Positions 32,112 to 40,643 of a stretch of 54,559 nucleotides of DNA are shown here, one piece after another. The notes beneath the pieces are model-generated. The model searched no databases and had not been told where the DNA came from. It saw only the letters and a list, made by a program, of their open reading frames with translations. A program made the position numbers and the translations under genes. This stretch comes from Dysgonamonadaceae bacterium (GTDB lineage: Bacteria > Bacteroidota > Bacteroidia > Bacteroidales > Azobacteroidaceae): positions 1 to 54,559 of the forward strand of contig JAIRVZ010000109.1 of the NCBI GenBank assembly GCA_031253625.1, in the 5' to 3' direction. Position 1 is the first letter of the stretch. Each line of letters begins with the position of its first letter.

Positions 32112-32228
32112 AACCGGAAATAATTGGAGCTTTATCCCTAAATCCTCTAAAGGGGACTTGAAGGGCAAAAGACCGTAATTATTTTCGGTTTTTTCAAGAA
32201 TTAAAGTTCCCTTTAGGGGATTTAGGGG
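32112..32228. repeat. palindromic repeat in the 5' region of the LOG-family gene
   Basis: A 28-base block beginning CCCTAAATCCTCTAAAGG (32135-32162) is inverted at 32201-32228 with four mismatches. An outer AACCGGAAATAATT (32112-32125) is inverted at 32177-32190. The CCCTAAATCCCCTAAAGG-type core is a frequent Bacteroidota intergenic repeat. It ends 7 bases before the ATG and would form a strong hairpin in the 5' leader. Confidence 0.6.
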
Positions 32229-32235
32229 TATTAGT

Positions 32236-32814
32236 ATGAAAACAATTACAATATACGGAGCGTCCAGTTCCCAAATCGGTGAACAATACACGAAAATGGC
32301 CAATGAATTAGGAAAATTATTGGCACAAAATGGAATAAATTGTATTACCGGATGTGGAAAAGAAGGTATGATGGGTGCCGTTGCCAAGGGAGCATTAGAG
32401 GTCGGAGGACGAGTTATAGGAATCATCCCGCAATTCATGGTTGATGAAGGGTGGACTAACAACACGCTGTCTGAAATCATTGTAACGAAAAATATGCACG
32501 AACGGAAACATTTGATGGCAGAGAAATCAGATGCCTGTATTGCCCTGCCGGGAGGAGTCGGAACAATGGAAGAATTGATGGAAATAATAACTTGGGGGCA
32601 ATTGAGTTTGTATAATAAACCAATTATTATTTTTAATATCAATGGATATTACGACCCATTGCTTTCCATGCTGAAAAAAGCCGTTGAGGAAAGATTCATG
32701 CATCCCAAAAATCAGGAAGTATGGAGCGTGGCATATTCTCCTGAAGAAGTGTTAAACGTTATCGCTTTGCAAAATCAGTCCTATTTCAATATGCGTTCGG
32801 TTGCAGCCATGTAA
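32236..32814 (+). CDS. LOG-family (TIGR00730) nucleoside-monophosphate phosphoribohydrolase
   Basis: A 192-residue Rossmann-fold protein with the signature PGGVGTMEE and the second catalytic region MHERKHLMAEKSD. LOG enzymes cleave the N-glycosidic bond of AMP-like substrates or cytokinin ribotides; in bacteria the role is housekeeping or nucleotide salvage. It begins with a strand-loop TITIYGASSSQIGEQYTK, matching the NTP-binding N-terminus. It heads a unit with DUF4271 and hemD (3-base gap then overlap). The 5' leader carries a repeat hairpin (32112-32228). Confidence 0.88.
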   Translation: MKTITIYGASSSQIGEQYTKMANELGKLLAQNGINCITGCGKEGMMGAVAKGALEVGGRVIGIIPQFMVDEGWTNNTLSEIIVTKNMHERKHLMAEKSDACIALPGGVGTMEELMEIITWGQLSLYNKPIIIFNINGYYDPLLSMLKKAVEERFMHPKNQEVWSVAYSPEEVLNVIALQNQSYFNMRSVAAM

Positions 32815-32817
32815 TAT

Positions 32818-33639
32818 ATGCAAGAAGATTCTCTTACATATCACCTTTTAAACGATACAATCGAGGCAACGGAATTGTATTCCGATTCGATTGTTACAAC
32901 CACAATCTTACAACCGTTGGAACGAGAACAAAAAGAAATGTCTCGACATGCGGAAACATTTGATTGGATTTTCGGGATATTTCTGATTTGTTTCGTTTTT
33001 CTGAGCAGTATCGTTGGAAAAAGAGTGCAAATTTTACCTTCTGTAATCAGTGATCTTTTCTATATAAAAAAAAGGAGAAGTATTTTTTCCGAAACGACAA
33101 CAAACGAATGGTACGGTAAATTGTTTTTGTGCTTTCAAACTTGTTTGCTTTTGTCTTTATTCTTGTGCAAATATTTTACTTTTGAATCGCCCATAGTCTT
33201 AGAATCTCCGATAAAAATGATGGTACTTGTGTTGCTGATAACACTTATTTTATGCGTTTTTTTCACTCTCAAATGGGCGGCATATTATATCGTTGGTTCA
33301 ATTTTCTTTGATAAATTGTCGTTGAAAATTTGGATAGGGAATTTTTTCTCTTTACTTGCCTTTATGGGCATATTCCTTTTTATTCCTGTCTTATTGTATT
33401 TTTATACAAATACACCTTACAATTTTGTCTTTTTCTTCATTATTGCATCGTTGATTTTGTTCGAAGGGATAGTGATATACAAATTAATTGTGTTATTTTT
33501 TCATAAACAAAGGTTATTGCTTTATTTATTTTTGTACCTTTGCGGCCAAGAAGTAATACCATTGTTTTTCTTGTGGAAAACAGTGGGTTTTGTGTTTAAT
33601 AATTTTGTGGAAAAAAGTGCTTTATGGCTTTGGATATAA
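32818..33639 (+). CDS. DUF4271 membrane protein
   Basis: A 273-residue membrane protein with a soluble N-terminus of about 45 residues and six to seven helices (for example FDWIFGIFLICFVFLSSIVG, IKMMVLVLLITLILCVFFTL, NFVFFFIIASLILFEGIVIY). This matches the Bacteroidota-specific DUF4271 family, which usually lies directly ahead of hemD, as here: it overlaps hemD by 16 bases. The function is unknown; the coupling to a heme-pathway enzyme is conserved context but not evidence of a heme role. Confidence 0.82.
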   Translation: MQEDSLTYHLLNDTIEATELYSDSIVTTTILQPLEREQKEMSRHAETFDWIFGIFLICFVFLSSIVGKRVQILPSVISDLFYIKKRRSIFSETTTNEWYGKLFLCFQTCLLLSLFLCKYFTFESPIVLESPIKMMVLVLLITLILCVFFTLKWAAYYIVGSIFFDKLSLKIWIGNFFSLLAFMGIFLFIPVLLYFYTNTPYNFVFFFIIASLILFEGIVIYKLIVLFFHKQRLLLYLFLYLCGQEVIPLFFLWKTVGFVFNNFVEKSALWLWI

Positions 33640-34388
33640 AAAAGGTTTTGATCTCTCAGCCTAAGCCTGAAACGGAAAAATCTCCTTATTTCGACATCGC
33701 AGAAAAATTCGGTGTGAAAATAGATTTTCGTCCGTTTATTAAGGTAGAGGGAATTTCAGCCAAAGAATTCAGGACACAAAGAGTCAATATTTTAGATTAT
33801 ACTGCTGTAATTTTCACGTCGCGTACTGCGATTGATCATTTCTTCCGTTTATGTGAGGAGTTGCGTGTCCAAATTCCAGAAACGATGAAGTATTTTTGTG
33901 TAACAGAGGCAATTGCTGTTTACTTGCAAAAATACACAGTCTACAGAAAAAGAAAAATATTCTTTACCGCAGGGAAAGTGCAGGACTTAATGGTACCTAT
34001 TGTCAAACACAGTAAGGAAACGTATTTGTTCCCCGTATCGGATGTTCATAACGATGACCTGATAAAACTGTTAGACGAGAAAAAAATCAATTACAAACTG
34101 GCGGTTATGTATCGTACGGTAAGTAATGATTTCACTCCTGAAGAAAAATTCGATTACGATATGCTTGTCTTTTTCTCTCCTTCGGGAATTTCATCTTTGA
34201 TGAAGAATTTTCCGGAATTCGAGCAAAATGACATAAAAATCGGATGTTTTGGTTCTTCGACAGCGCAGGCAGTTAAAGATGCAGGCTTGCGATTAGATGT
34301 GCAGGCTCCTACGCAGGAAACACCTTCCATGACTGCTGCCTTGGAAAAGTATCTGAAAGAACTTTCTAAAAACGGAAAGAAAAAATAA
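33624..34388 (+). CDS. hemD: uroporphyrinogen-III synthase
   Basis: A 254-residue cytoplasmic enzyme that cyclises hydroxymethylbilane to uroporphyrinogen III for heme or cobalamin. Two Rossmann-like lobes are seen: the first includes VLISQPKPETEKSPYFDIA and YTAVIFTSRTAIDHFF; the second includes YDMLVFFSPSGISSLMKNFP and IGCFGSSTAQAVKDAGLRLD. The FTSRTA and FSPSGISS blocks line the active-site cleft in this weakly conserved family. The gene overlaps DUF4271 by 16 bases. Identification rests on fold motifs plus conserved context; confidence is moderate to high. Confidence 0.82.
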   Translation: MALDIKKVLISQPKPETEKSPYFDIAEKFGVKIDFRPFIKVEGISAKEFRTQRVNILDYTAVIFTSRTAIDHFFRLCEELRVQIPETMKYFCVTEAIAVYLQKYTVYRKRKIFFTAGKVQDLMVPIVKHSKETYLFPVSDVHNDDLIKLLDEKKINYKLAVMYRTVSNDFTPEEKFDYDMLVFFSPSGISSLMKNFPEFEQNDIKIGCFGSSTAQAVKDAGLRLDVQAPTQETPSMTAALEKYLKELSKNGKKK

Positions 34389-34435
34389 AAGGATTTGTTC
34401 GATGTAGCAAAGGCTATGTCAAACAAAGTAATTTA

Positions 34436-34535
34436 GAACGCAGATGACGCGGATAACGCGGATTTTCACAGATAATAAAAATTATAGCGATATAAAAATC
34501 TGCGTAAATCCGCGTTATCCGCGTCATCTGCGTTC
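34436..34535. repeat. 100-bp inverted repeat between hemD and rnpA
   Basis: GAACGCAGATGACGCGGATA (34436 on; arm 34436-34473) is repeated in inverted form at 34498-34535, 38-base arms with about three mismatches and a 24-base loop. The right arm ends 12 bases before the rnpA ATG. This CGCAGAT/GCGGAT-type repeat recurs in many Bacteroidota genomes; as a hairpin it may terminate hemD or act in the rnpA leader. Confidence 0.72.
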
Positions 34536-34546
34536 AGTTTTATAAT

Positions 34547-34960
34547 ATGGAAACAAAAAAATACGGATTGCCAAAAAAAGAACGGGTTTCGAGCAAAAAA
34601 GAAATCGACCTCTTATTTACTCAAGGGGATTCTTTTATTGCTTATCCTTTGCGGGTTGTTTATATTGCACGCGATTGTGAAGAAATATCCGATGAATCCG
34701 TTGTTTCTATAATGGTGAGTGTTTCAAAAAAGAAGTTCAAAAGAGCGGTCAAACGCAATCGGATAAAACGACTGGTAAAAGAGAGTTATCGTTTAAATAA
34801 GCGCGATTTTATCGGGAAAATAACAAGTTTACATAAATGTGTCTCTATCTCATTTCTCTACTTGTCGGACGAAGAAAAATCATATATCGAGATTGAATCT
34901 GCTGTTTGCAAAGCATTAGAAACATTATCAACGAAAATTCAGCCAAATGAAAATGATTAA
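34547..34960 (+). CDS. rnpA: ribonuclease P protein component
   Basis: A 137-residue basic protein. The signature [20 protein letters not shown] (about 64-83) contains the conserved RNR motif that contacts the RNase P RNA. The N-terminal [18 protein letters not shown] matches the helix that binds pre-tRNA leader. It processes 5' ends of tRNAs with the catalytic RNA. The stop overlaps the yidD start by 14 bases, the typical rnpA-yidD pairing. Confidence 0.95.
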   Translation: METKKYGLPKKERVSSKKEIDLLFTQGDSFIAYPLRVVYIARDCEEISDESVVSIMVSVSKKKFKRAVKRNRIKRLVKESYRLNKRDFIGKITSLHKCVSISFLYLSDEEKSYIEIESAVCKALETLSTKIQPNEND

Positions 34961-35177
34961 GAAGATACTTACCCGGTTATTTTTACTCCCGATATATTTT
35001 TATCGGTATTGTATTTCTCCGATGAAACCGCCAACTTGTAGATTTACTCCAAGCTGTTCGGTGTATGCTTTGGAGGCGATAAAAAAATATGGACCCTTAA
35101 AAGGTTTTTCCTTGGCTTTTAAAAGAATTATGCGTTGTCATCCGTGGGGAGGACAAGGCTATGACCCTGTGCCGTGA
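34947..35177 (+). CDS. yidD: membrane protein insertion efficiency factor YidD
   Basis: A 76-residue protein with an amphipathic N-terminal helix and the family signature [19 protein letters not shown] followed by [14 protein letters not shown]. YidD aids YidC-dependent membrane insertion at the inner face of the cytoplasmic membrane. It overlaps rnpA by 14 bases and is followed by the TatD-like gene after 3 bases. Confidence 0.95.
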   Translation: MKMIKKILTRLFLLPIYFYRYCISPMKPPTCRFTPSCSVYALEAIKKYGPLKGFSLAFKRIMRCHPWGGQGYDPVP

Positions 35178-35180
35178 GTT

Positions 35181-35783
35181 ATGTATTACGATTTACATAC
35201 ACATCATTTTCTCGAAGGAAACGGAGATATTTGCGCTATAGTGAGTATCGGCATCCATCCTTGGTATATTGAAGAAGAAAATATTGAAAAAGAACTCGAT
35301 TTAATCGAAAAATATGCTACATCTTCCAATATAAAAGCAATTGGAGAATGCGGTTTAGACAAATTATGCGAAACCGACTTTGAATTACAAAAAAAGGTCT
35401 TTTTATCGCAGATTTCAATCAGTGAGAAGGTAAAGAAACCTTTGATTATACATTGCGTTAAATCTTTTGATGAAATGGTGTTTTTCAAGAAAAAGAGCAA
35501 TCCTACGCAAGCATGGATTATTCACGGATTTAGAGGGAAACCACAACAGGCAAAACAACTTATAGAGCAAGGTTTTTATCTTTCCTTCGGATTGCATTAT
35601 AACGAGCAATCTCTACAAAATATTCCGATAGAAAAGGTGTTTTTTGAAACAGACGATTCGGATTGCGATATTCGGACAATTTATAAAAATGCTGCAAAAA
35701 CGTTGAATATCTCGGAAAAAAATCTAATCCGGCAAATTGAAGAAAATGTTAATTCTTGTTTTGCGTCAGACCGGCAATTATAA
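35181..35783 (+). CDS. TatD-family metal-dependent hydrolase
   Basis: A 200-residue TIM-barrel nuclease, about 60 residues shorter than typical TatD. Metal ligands are all present: HTH at the N-terminus (DLHTHHF), Glu in AIGECGLDK, His in LIIHCVKS, His in IHGFRGKP and Asp in FFETDDSD. TatD enzymes are Mg2+-dependent 3'-5' DNases. Some Bacteroidota have this short form. It shares the rnpA-yidD unit and ends 8 bases from the convergent metallo-beta-lactamase. Confidence 0.87.
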   Translation: MYYDLHTHHFLEGNGDICAIVSIGIHPWYIEEENIEKELDLIEKYATSSNIKAIGECGLDKLCETDFELQKKVFLSQISISEKVKKPLIIHCVKSFDEMVFFKKKSNPTQAWIIHGFRGKPQQAKQLIEQGFYLSFGLHYNEQSLQNIPIEKVFFETDDSDCDIRTIYKNAAKTLNISEKNLIRQIEENVNSCFASDRQL

Positions 35784-35791
35784 GCAATTTT

Positions 35792-36526
35792 TCATTCAAA
35801 CAAATGAATCGTATAATCCAAAAGTTCCATTCCGCCTAATTGTCCATGTCCGGGTATAACCGTTTTTGTGTTTGGATATTTCTCTTTCACTTTTTTTACT
35901 GTTTCTGACCACTCTTCAACATTCGATTCTGCGAGATTGCCTTTTCCTGCACCATTTTCCTTTATTAAACAACCGCCAAACATAATATCTTCTAATGGAA
36001 AATATCCAACAATATTATCGCAAGTATGACCTTCTCCGAAAAACTCAATGTATACTTTTTCATTGCCAACATTTAATTCCATATATTTATCGAACCCGTG
36101 TTGTGGCACAGAGTAATCATTTTCCTTTGCTATCTGTATAGTTTTATTATAAGCGTAAGACGTAATATCTTGTTTGTGGAATTCATCCAAACCGCCTAAA
36201 TTATCATTATGATAATGAGTTGGAATGACTGCCGTAATTTTACAATTCAGTGATTTTGTTATCCAGTCAATCAATTCGGAAGATGTTTCATTATCTACTG
36301 GTGTGTCGAAAACAATAGACTCATTTTCATTAGCAACAATCATTCCATTGCATGAAACTTTCCCGTAATTCTCAAAGTCAAGAAATGAAATATGTTGATA
36401 TACATGCTCTGAAATCTGATTGATTAACAGTGTTTCTGATTTATACACTTCTTTTTCTGCTTTCACATCATTGCATCCCAACAGAATAGTACTTAAAATC
36501 AATAAATACAAAGTTTTTTTCATCAT
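35792..36526 (-). CDS. subclass B1 metallo-beta-lactamase, lipoprotein
   Basis: A 244-residue protein with a lipoprotein signal (LSTILLGC, Cys18) and a complete set of B1 zinc ligands: H104-x-H106-x-D108 in THYHNDNLGG, H167 in GEGHTCDN, C186 in FGGCLIK and H227 in PGHG. Lys189 and Asn197 are at the substrate-binding positions corresponding to Lys224 and Asn233. The arrangement is that of beta-lactam-hydrolysing subclass B1 enzymes (BcII, CcrA, BlaB). Activity is inferred from the ligands only. It lies 10 bases downstream of the TPR-like gene and may be the last gene of that transcript. Confidence 0.9.
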   Translation of the reverse strand: MMKKTLYLLILSTILLGCNDVKAEKEVYKSETLLINQISEHVYQHISFLDFENYGKVSCNGMIVANENESIVFDTPVDNETSSELIDWITKSLNCKITAVIPTHYHNDNLGGLDEFHKQDITSYAYNKTIQIAKENDYSVPQHGFDKYMELNVGNEKVYIEFFGEGHTCDNIVGYFPLEDIMFGGCLIKENGAGKGNLAESNVEEWSETVKKVKEKYPNTKTVIPGHGQLGGMELLDYTIHLFE

Positions 36527-36536
36527 TGGTTATCCT

Positions 36537-38786
36537 TTAGTCATATTTCCATTTTTCTTTCAGATACTGTGGAATATATGAATTTAAATAATATGAATTC
36601 AGTTTATCACATTCCGACAAATAGTCTTCAAAAATATCGGTCGTTTTATAATTTTTGACAAATTTTCCGTAACTCTCATCATTTGAATATTCAACATTTT
36701 CGTACCAATCATATTTTGCTCGAACAGCAAGATGACTTTCCGAACCTTGCATCGTTTTTATCGCTTGCGCTACTAACTTTTCGCTACGCTTTCGCAAAAG
36801 GTTTTCCCAAGTGTTTTCATAATCATTATAAGACCCTATATAATAAGTTGTCAAAGCCCACGATTCGCCATCGGAAACCGAGCGTGACAAAGCAATAGCG
36901 TATTGCCATGTTGCTGCCGCATTTTTTTCTTTATTTTTTTCGCTTTGCATTTTTTGTTGTAAACTCAACATCTTTTTGGCAAAATTCAATTTATATGTAG
37001 GGTACTGTTCCTGATATTCTTTGTTTTTATACACTTCGCGGAAGGGATCGAGTTGAAAATAATAATAAATGTTCATACTCTCTATATATTTGTCTGAAAC
37101 CTTTGAAAGATAAGAGATTGCCTTGTCAAATTTCTCCAAACGCAGATATTTTGTGCCAATCAATTCGTTCAAATAATTGTTGTTTTTATAGCATTTTGAA
37201 GCCAAAAACCGTTCAAATTCATCGCGTCCGCCCGACTGCAAAAGTTGTTGGTATTCAATGACATTTTCTACCGGAAATTCATTCATATAATTAAAAATAT
37301 CGGTACTGTAATCTGTGTGGTATGTTTCGGTGCCCCACTTTTCAATACGCCTGAAATCAACTAATGAGCGCAAACATTCGCTTGCCATTCCTGCCAACAA
37401 TAGTGCTTTGGTGTAATCTTTTTGCTGCCGGTATTTCGGCAACATCACAGAAAGAGTAATTTTGCGCATCATATCGAAAGGGTAATATTGGCTGTAATTA
37501 TTTTTTGTATACCAATCTGAATACTCTTCTTTAATGCTTTTTGCATAGCTATCATAATATCCTTCGGGACAGCTTTTTACGTTAATATCTCTACAAATGA
37601 GACTATCCAACCATTGCAGTTGCGGAAAAATGCTGTTTTCAAAATCTTCGTCGTAGTTTTTTGCAGCATAAGCATAGAGCATTATTTGCAAAACTTTGAC
37701 TTTTTCTTTGATAAAAGATGTTCCGTTCAAATCGGCAGCTTTTTCGGCATATTGCATGGCGAGTGAGGTTTTACCATCTAAAAAAGTGAGGAAAGCAGCA
37801 GCGTATTGCCACATCGCAGGATTATTGCTGCGATTCTCTGCTGCCACCTGCAAAGCAAAATCGCGTACGGCCATAAATCGTTTTCTGTCTTGCCGAAAGG
37901 TTTTACCATCTAATTCGTAATAATACATTTCTGAAATTTCCTCTTCGGTCTTATTGTCAAACACTTTCAAGTTGGCTAATTTCTCAGCACTGCGGCAAAT
38001 ATCTTGCAGCATTTTTGCCAATTCTTTCGCTGAAGGTTGATATTTATACAGAATTTTAATGCGTTCCAAATCGGTATTTTCTTTGGTCATATTTTGGGCG
38101 CACCACCAAAAAGAGGATTGGTCGTTGCCCTCATTATAAAACGTGATGGCTTTTTCGTAGTCGCCACGCTGAAACCAGATGCCACCAATATAACTCTGAC
38201 ACATCGTTTTGACAGCAGAACGCGGCAGATTTTTGATTTGCTTTTCCCATAAATCAAGACACAAATCATAGTCTTTCATTGCGTATGCCGCACGCACGGC
38301 TTGCAGTAAATAACGGATTTTCAGCCGCGAGCCTTTATATGCCAACGCCTCTTGCACAATTTCTTGCAAATCAACGTATTTCAAATCATCTTTAGTTGGA
38401 TACCACCATCTTTCATTGCGCTTGGCGCGCGCGATTTCGCAACGCTTGGCAAGCAAAAGATAGTTCACAATCTCCTTGTCTTTCTTTTTTCGCAAATAAT
38501 TAACAAAAGTATTTGTGTCGGTTCCTTTTTTCAGAAATATTTTTTCCAAATCGGCAATAGGATAACTGTAAACAACCACATCAATATCTATCAAAGAAAC
38601 TTTATTTCCGGTTAATTTTTGCCAATCTTGGATATTGTCGTCAACTTTCGCTTCGTTTGTGCTTTCAACCGGATAGGAATAAAACACATAATATTCGCCG
38701 GGCGTATAAGTGGGAGACCAACAAGCATACACCGAGAAACCGACAAACAATGCCAAACTAATGAGCGTAAATCTGACTGATTTCAT
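36537..38786 (-). CDS. secreted TPR-like repeat protein of unknown function
   Basis: A 749-residue protein with a signal peptide (SLALFVGFSVYACWSP; possibly lipidated at the Cys) and a mostly helical, tyrosine-rich body. TPR-like helix pairs appear repeatedly, for example QSYIGGIWFQRGDYEKAITFY and ELIGTKYLRLEKFDKAISYL. I do not recognise a named family; similar long proteins occur in Bacteroidota next to a small lipoprotein. The start is set at 38786 (MKSVRFTL) rather than 38813 because the signal peptide begins there. It overlaps the end of the upstream lipoprotein gene by 29 bases, which suggests tight coupling. Confidence 0.6.
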   Translation of the reverse strand: MKSVRFTLISLALFVGFSVYACWSPTYTPGEYYVFYSYPVESTNEAKVDDNIQDWQKLTGNKVSLIDIDVVVYSYPIADLEKIFLKKGTDTNTFVNYLRKKKDKEIVNYLLLAKRCEIARAKRNERWWYPTKDDLKYVDLQEIVQEALAYKGSRLKIRYLLQAVRAAYAMKDYDLCLDLWEKQIKNLPRSAVKTMCQSYIGGIWFQRGDYEKAITFYNEGNDQSSFWWCAQNMTKENTDLERIKILYKYQPSAKELAKMLQDICRSAEKLANLKVFDNKTEEEISEMYYYELDGKTFRQDRKRFMAVRDFALQVAAENRSNNPAMWQYAAAFLTFLDGKTSLAMQYAEKAADLNGTSFIKEKVKVLQIMLYAYAAKNYDEDFENSIFPQLQWLDSLICRDINVKSCPEGYYDSYAKSIKEEYSDWYTKNNYSQYYPFDMMRKITLSVMLPKYRQQKDYTKALLLAGMASECLRSLVDFRRIEKWGTETYHTDYSTDIFNYMNEFPVENVIEYQQLLQSGGRDEFERFLASKCYKNNNYLNELIGTKYLRLEKFDKAISYLSKVSDKYIESMNIYYYFQLDPFREVYKNKEYQEQYPTYKLNFAKKMLSLQQKMQSEKNKEKNAAATWQYAIALSRSVSDGESWALTTYYIGSYNDYENTWENLLRKRSEKLVAQAIKTMQGSESHLAVRAKYDWYENVEYSNDESYGKFVKNYKTTDIFEDYLSECDKLNSYYLNSYIPQYLKEKWKYD

Positions 38787-39783
38787 CTTTGGTGTATTTT
38801 GATAAGTTGGCACTATCCAAATGATAAAGTATAACCGAATGGTTTTTTATTTGGCTTTCCAACAGTTTTTTAGCCGCCATTATTTCGTCGAAATCGGAAG
38901 TCTCAATGCGGATTTCGTCTCCTTGATAAAGATATTTTCCCTCTTGATAAAAGTTTGAGATTACCTTGTAGCGATTTTTGTCTGTTTTCAATAAATTTTC
39001 ATTTTCAGGATTCACTTTTCGTAATAATGCCTGAAATTGATTACATTCAGGATTACCACTAAACCAAACTGTCCACGAAAAAGTCGGGTAAGCAATATCC
39101 AACGAAAGGGGATATTTTTTCAAACTTTCGGCATAAAGCGCAACATCGTCGGCAGATAAAATGGAATTATTGGTTTTCGGATTGCGCACGCCGCCGGTGT
39201 TGTAGCACATCAATACGCCACTTTCCACAGGTGGTGCTTTTGTGCGAAGTTGATGCAAGCGAATGGTTGTTGAAAGATTAATGGAATCTTTTTCCAACAA
39301 CTCACGAACTTGTTTCAGAAAATCGAAATAGGCAGTTTCTGTTGTTTCCGTCCAATCACAATCCAATTGCACCTCGCGCACATTGGGGACATCGTTTGTT
39401 GCAGTCATCGTCCGAATACGATTTACAAGCAGTTCGGCACACCCCGACATATCAGCGTCTTTAAATAAATTGTTGTCAATAAATACGGTCGGCACGACTT
39501 CAAGATTTTGGGGAATGCTATCCAAAAAAATAAGTGTGGCTTCGGGAACCGGAACTGCCCTCCAAAAATCGTTATCCCGACTAACATCGAAATAGCGCAG
39601 ATAGAGGCGCTTTATTTGATGTTCAGATAAAAAATCGCGCTCTTCGTCTGAAAGTTTAAATGTTGTTTTCCAATAATAAACAGCATTACCCTTGTTGCAC
39701 GCAGGTTCAACAACACTTGTAGTTTCGCGCTTGCAAGAAACAATCAACGAAAAAACGCACAAAAGAATAAAAAGTTTTTTCAT
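38758..39783 (-). CDS. lipoprotein, possibly DUF3142-like TIM-barrel
   Basis: A 341-residue lipoprotein (SLIVSCKRE, Cys17). The body has alternating strands and helices, with IKRLYLRYFDVSRD, VREVQLDCDWTETTE and VLMCYNTGGVRNP, resembling DUF3142 proteins whose barrel is related to glycoside hydrolases; the acidic block QLDCDW would be near the active site of such a fold. The assignment is tentative. It is the first gene of a minus-strand unit with the TPR-like protein, whose start it overlaps by 29 bases. It may be a sugar- or envelope-processing enzyme, but no substrate can be named. Confidence 0.5.
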   Translation of the reverse strand: MKKLFILLCVFSLIVSCKRETTSVVEPACNKGNAVYYWKTTFKLSDEERDFLSEHQIKRLYLRYFDVSRDNDFWRAVPVPEATLIFLDSIPQNLEVVPTVFIDNNLFKDADMSGCAELLVNRIRTMTATNDVPNVREVQLDCDWTETTETAYFDFLKQVRELLEKDSINLSTTIRLHQLRTKAPPVESGVLMCYNTGGVRNPKTNNSILSADDVALYAESLKKYPLSLDIAYPTFSWTVWFSGNPECNQFQALLRKVNPENENLLKTDKNRYKVISNFYQEGKYLYQGDEIRIETSDFDEIMAAKKLLESQIKNHSVILYHLDSANLSKYTKDEISQIYAH

Positions 39784-39804
39784 CTATATGAATTTATCTT
39801 ATAA

Positions 39805-40629
39805 CTATATTTTCTGACAAACCGGACAATAATAAATGGCACCGCCAAGATAGGCTTCTTTCACAATATTACTGCCGCAGTTAGGGCAAGGTTTATTTAC
39901 CGTATTTTTTGAAAGAATCGTTTTATATTTTCCATTCACGCCGAATAAATCTTTTTCGGTATCCCTTCCACCGTTTTCTGTCATGCTGTTGAGGATTACT
40001 TTTAGGCTGTGGAATAATTCGCCTTTTTCAAAATCCGACAGCGTGGATTTTTTTCGTTTAGGGTGGATTCCACCGTTAAATAAAATATCTTGCAGCGTGC
40101 CGTTGCCAAGTCCCGGAATGCGTTGTTCGGTAGCAAGCAAAGCTTTCATGGAAAGGTCTTTTGTTGTGCTTTGGAAAATTTTCTCAAAAACAGATTCGTT
40201 AAAAGCATCGTCAAGCGGAGAAATGCTGTGAAGGCTTCCTTGATAGTAAGAATTATCTAACTCATTTTTGCATGCCCATATTCCGCCATACATGGCAACA
40301 GTAAAAGCGATACAGCTATTATCGTCAAAGACAATCTGCAACTGAAATTTTTCAGGACATTCTTCAGGCGAGGGGTAATACCTGATATTCGTTCCGTCTC
40401 CGGCAATAATGAAAATATTGTTTTCACAACATATATCGACAAACATTCCGTGTCCACGGGATGACAAAATTTGTTTCCCGGAAAGAAGTTTATCGTATTC
40501 TGCCGGATCGCCGTTATACCATGCAAATTTATGAGGACTTGATGCCGGATTGACTTTAGCGATTCTTTTTCCTGCTAAAACATCTTCGATTTGCAGGCTC
40601 ATTACTTTTGATTCGGGAATTTCTAACAT
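39805..40629 (-). CDS. Fpg/Nei-type DNA glycosylase-like protein lacking Pro2
   Basis: A 274-residue protein with the helix-two-turn-helix LGNGTLQDILFNGGIHPKRKK and a C-terminal zinc finger CPNCGSNIV ... YYCPVCQ, as in Fpg/Nei enzymes. The start MLEIPESKVMS replaces the usual MPELPEVE, so the catalytic N-terminal proline that forms the Schiff base with the damaged base is a leucine here; Glu3 is retained. Glycosylase activity in the ordinary way is therefore doubtful, although this subgroup is common in Bacteroidota and Clostridia and may act by another mechanism or only bind DNA. Confidence 0.8.
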   Translation of the reverse strand: MLEIPESKVMSLQIEDVLAGKRIAKVNPASSPHKFAWYNGDPAEYDKLLSGKQILSSRGHGMFVDICCENNIFIIAGDGTNIRYYPSPEECPEKFQLQIVFDDNSCIAFTVAMYGGIWACKNELDNSYYQGSLHSISPLDDAFNESVFEKIFQSTTKDLSMKALLATEQRIPGLGNGTLQDILFNGGIHPKRKKSTLSDFEKGELFHSLKVILNSMTENGGRDTEKDLFGVNGKYKTILSKNTVNKPCPNCGSNIVKEAYLGGAIYYCPVCQKI

Positions 40630-40643
40630 AATTTTTTACTTTT

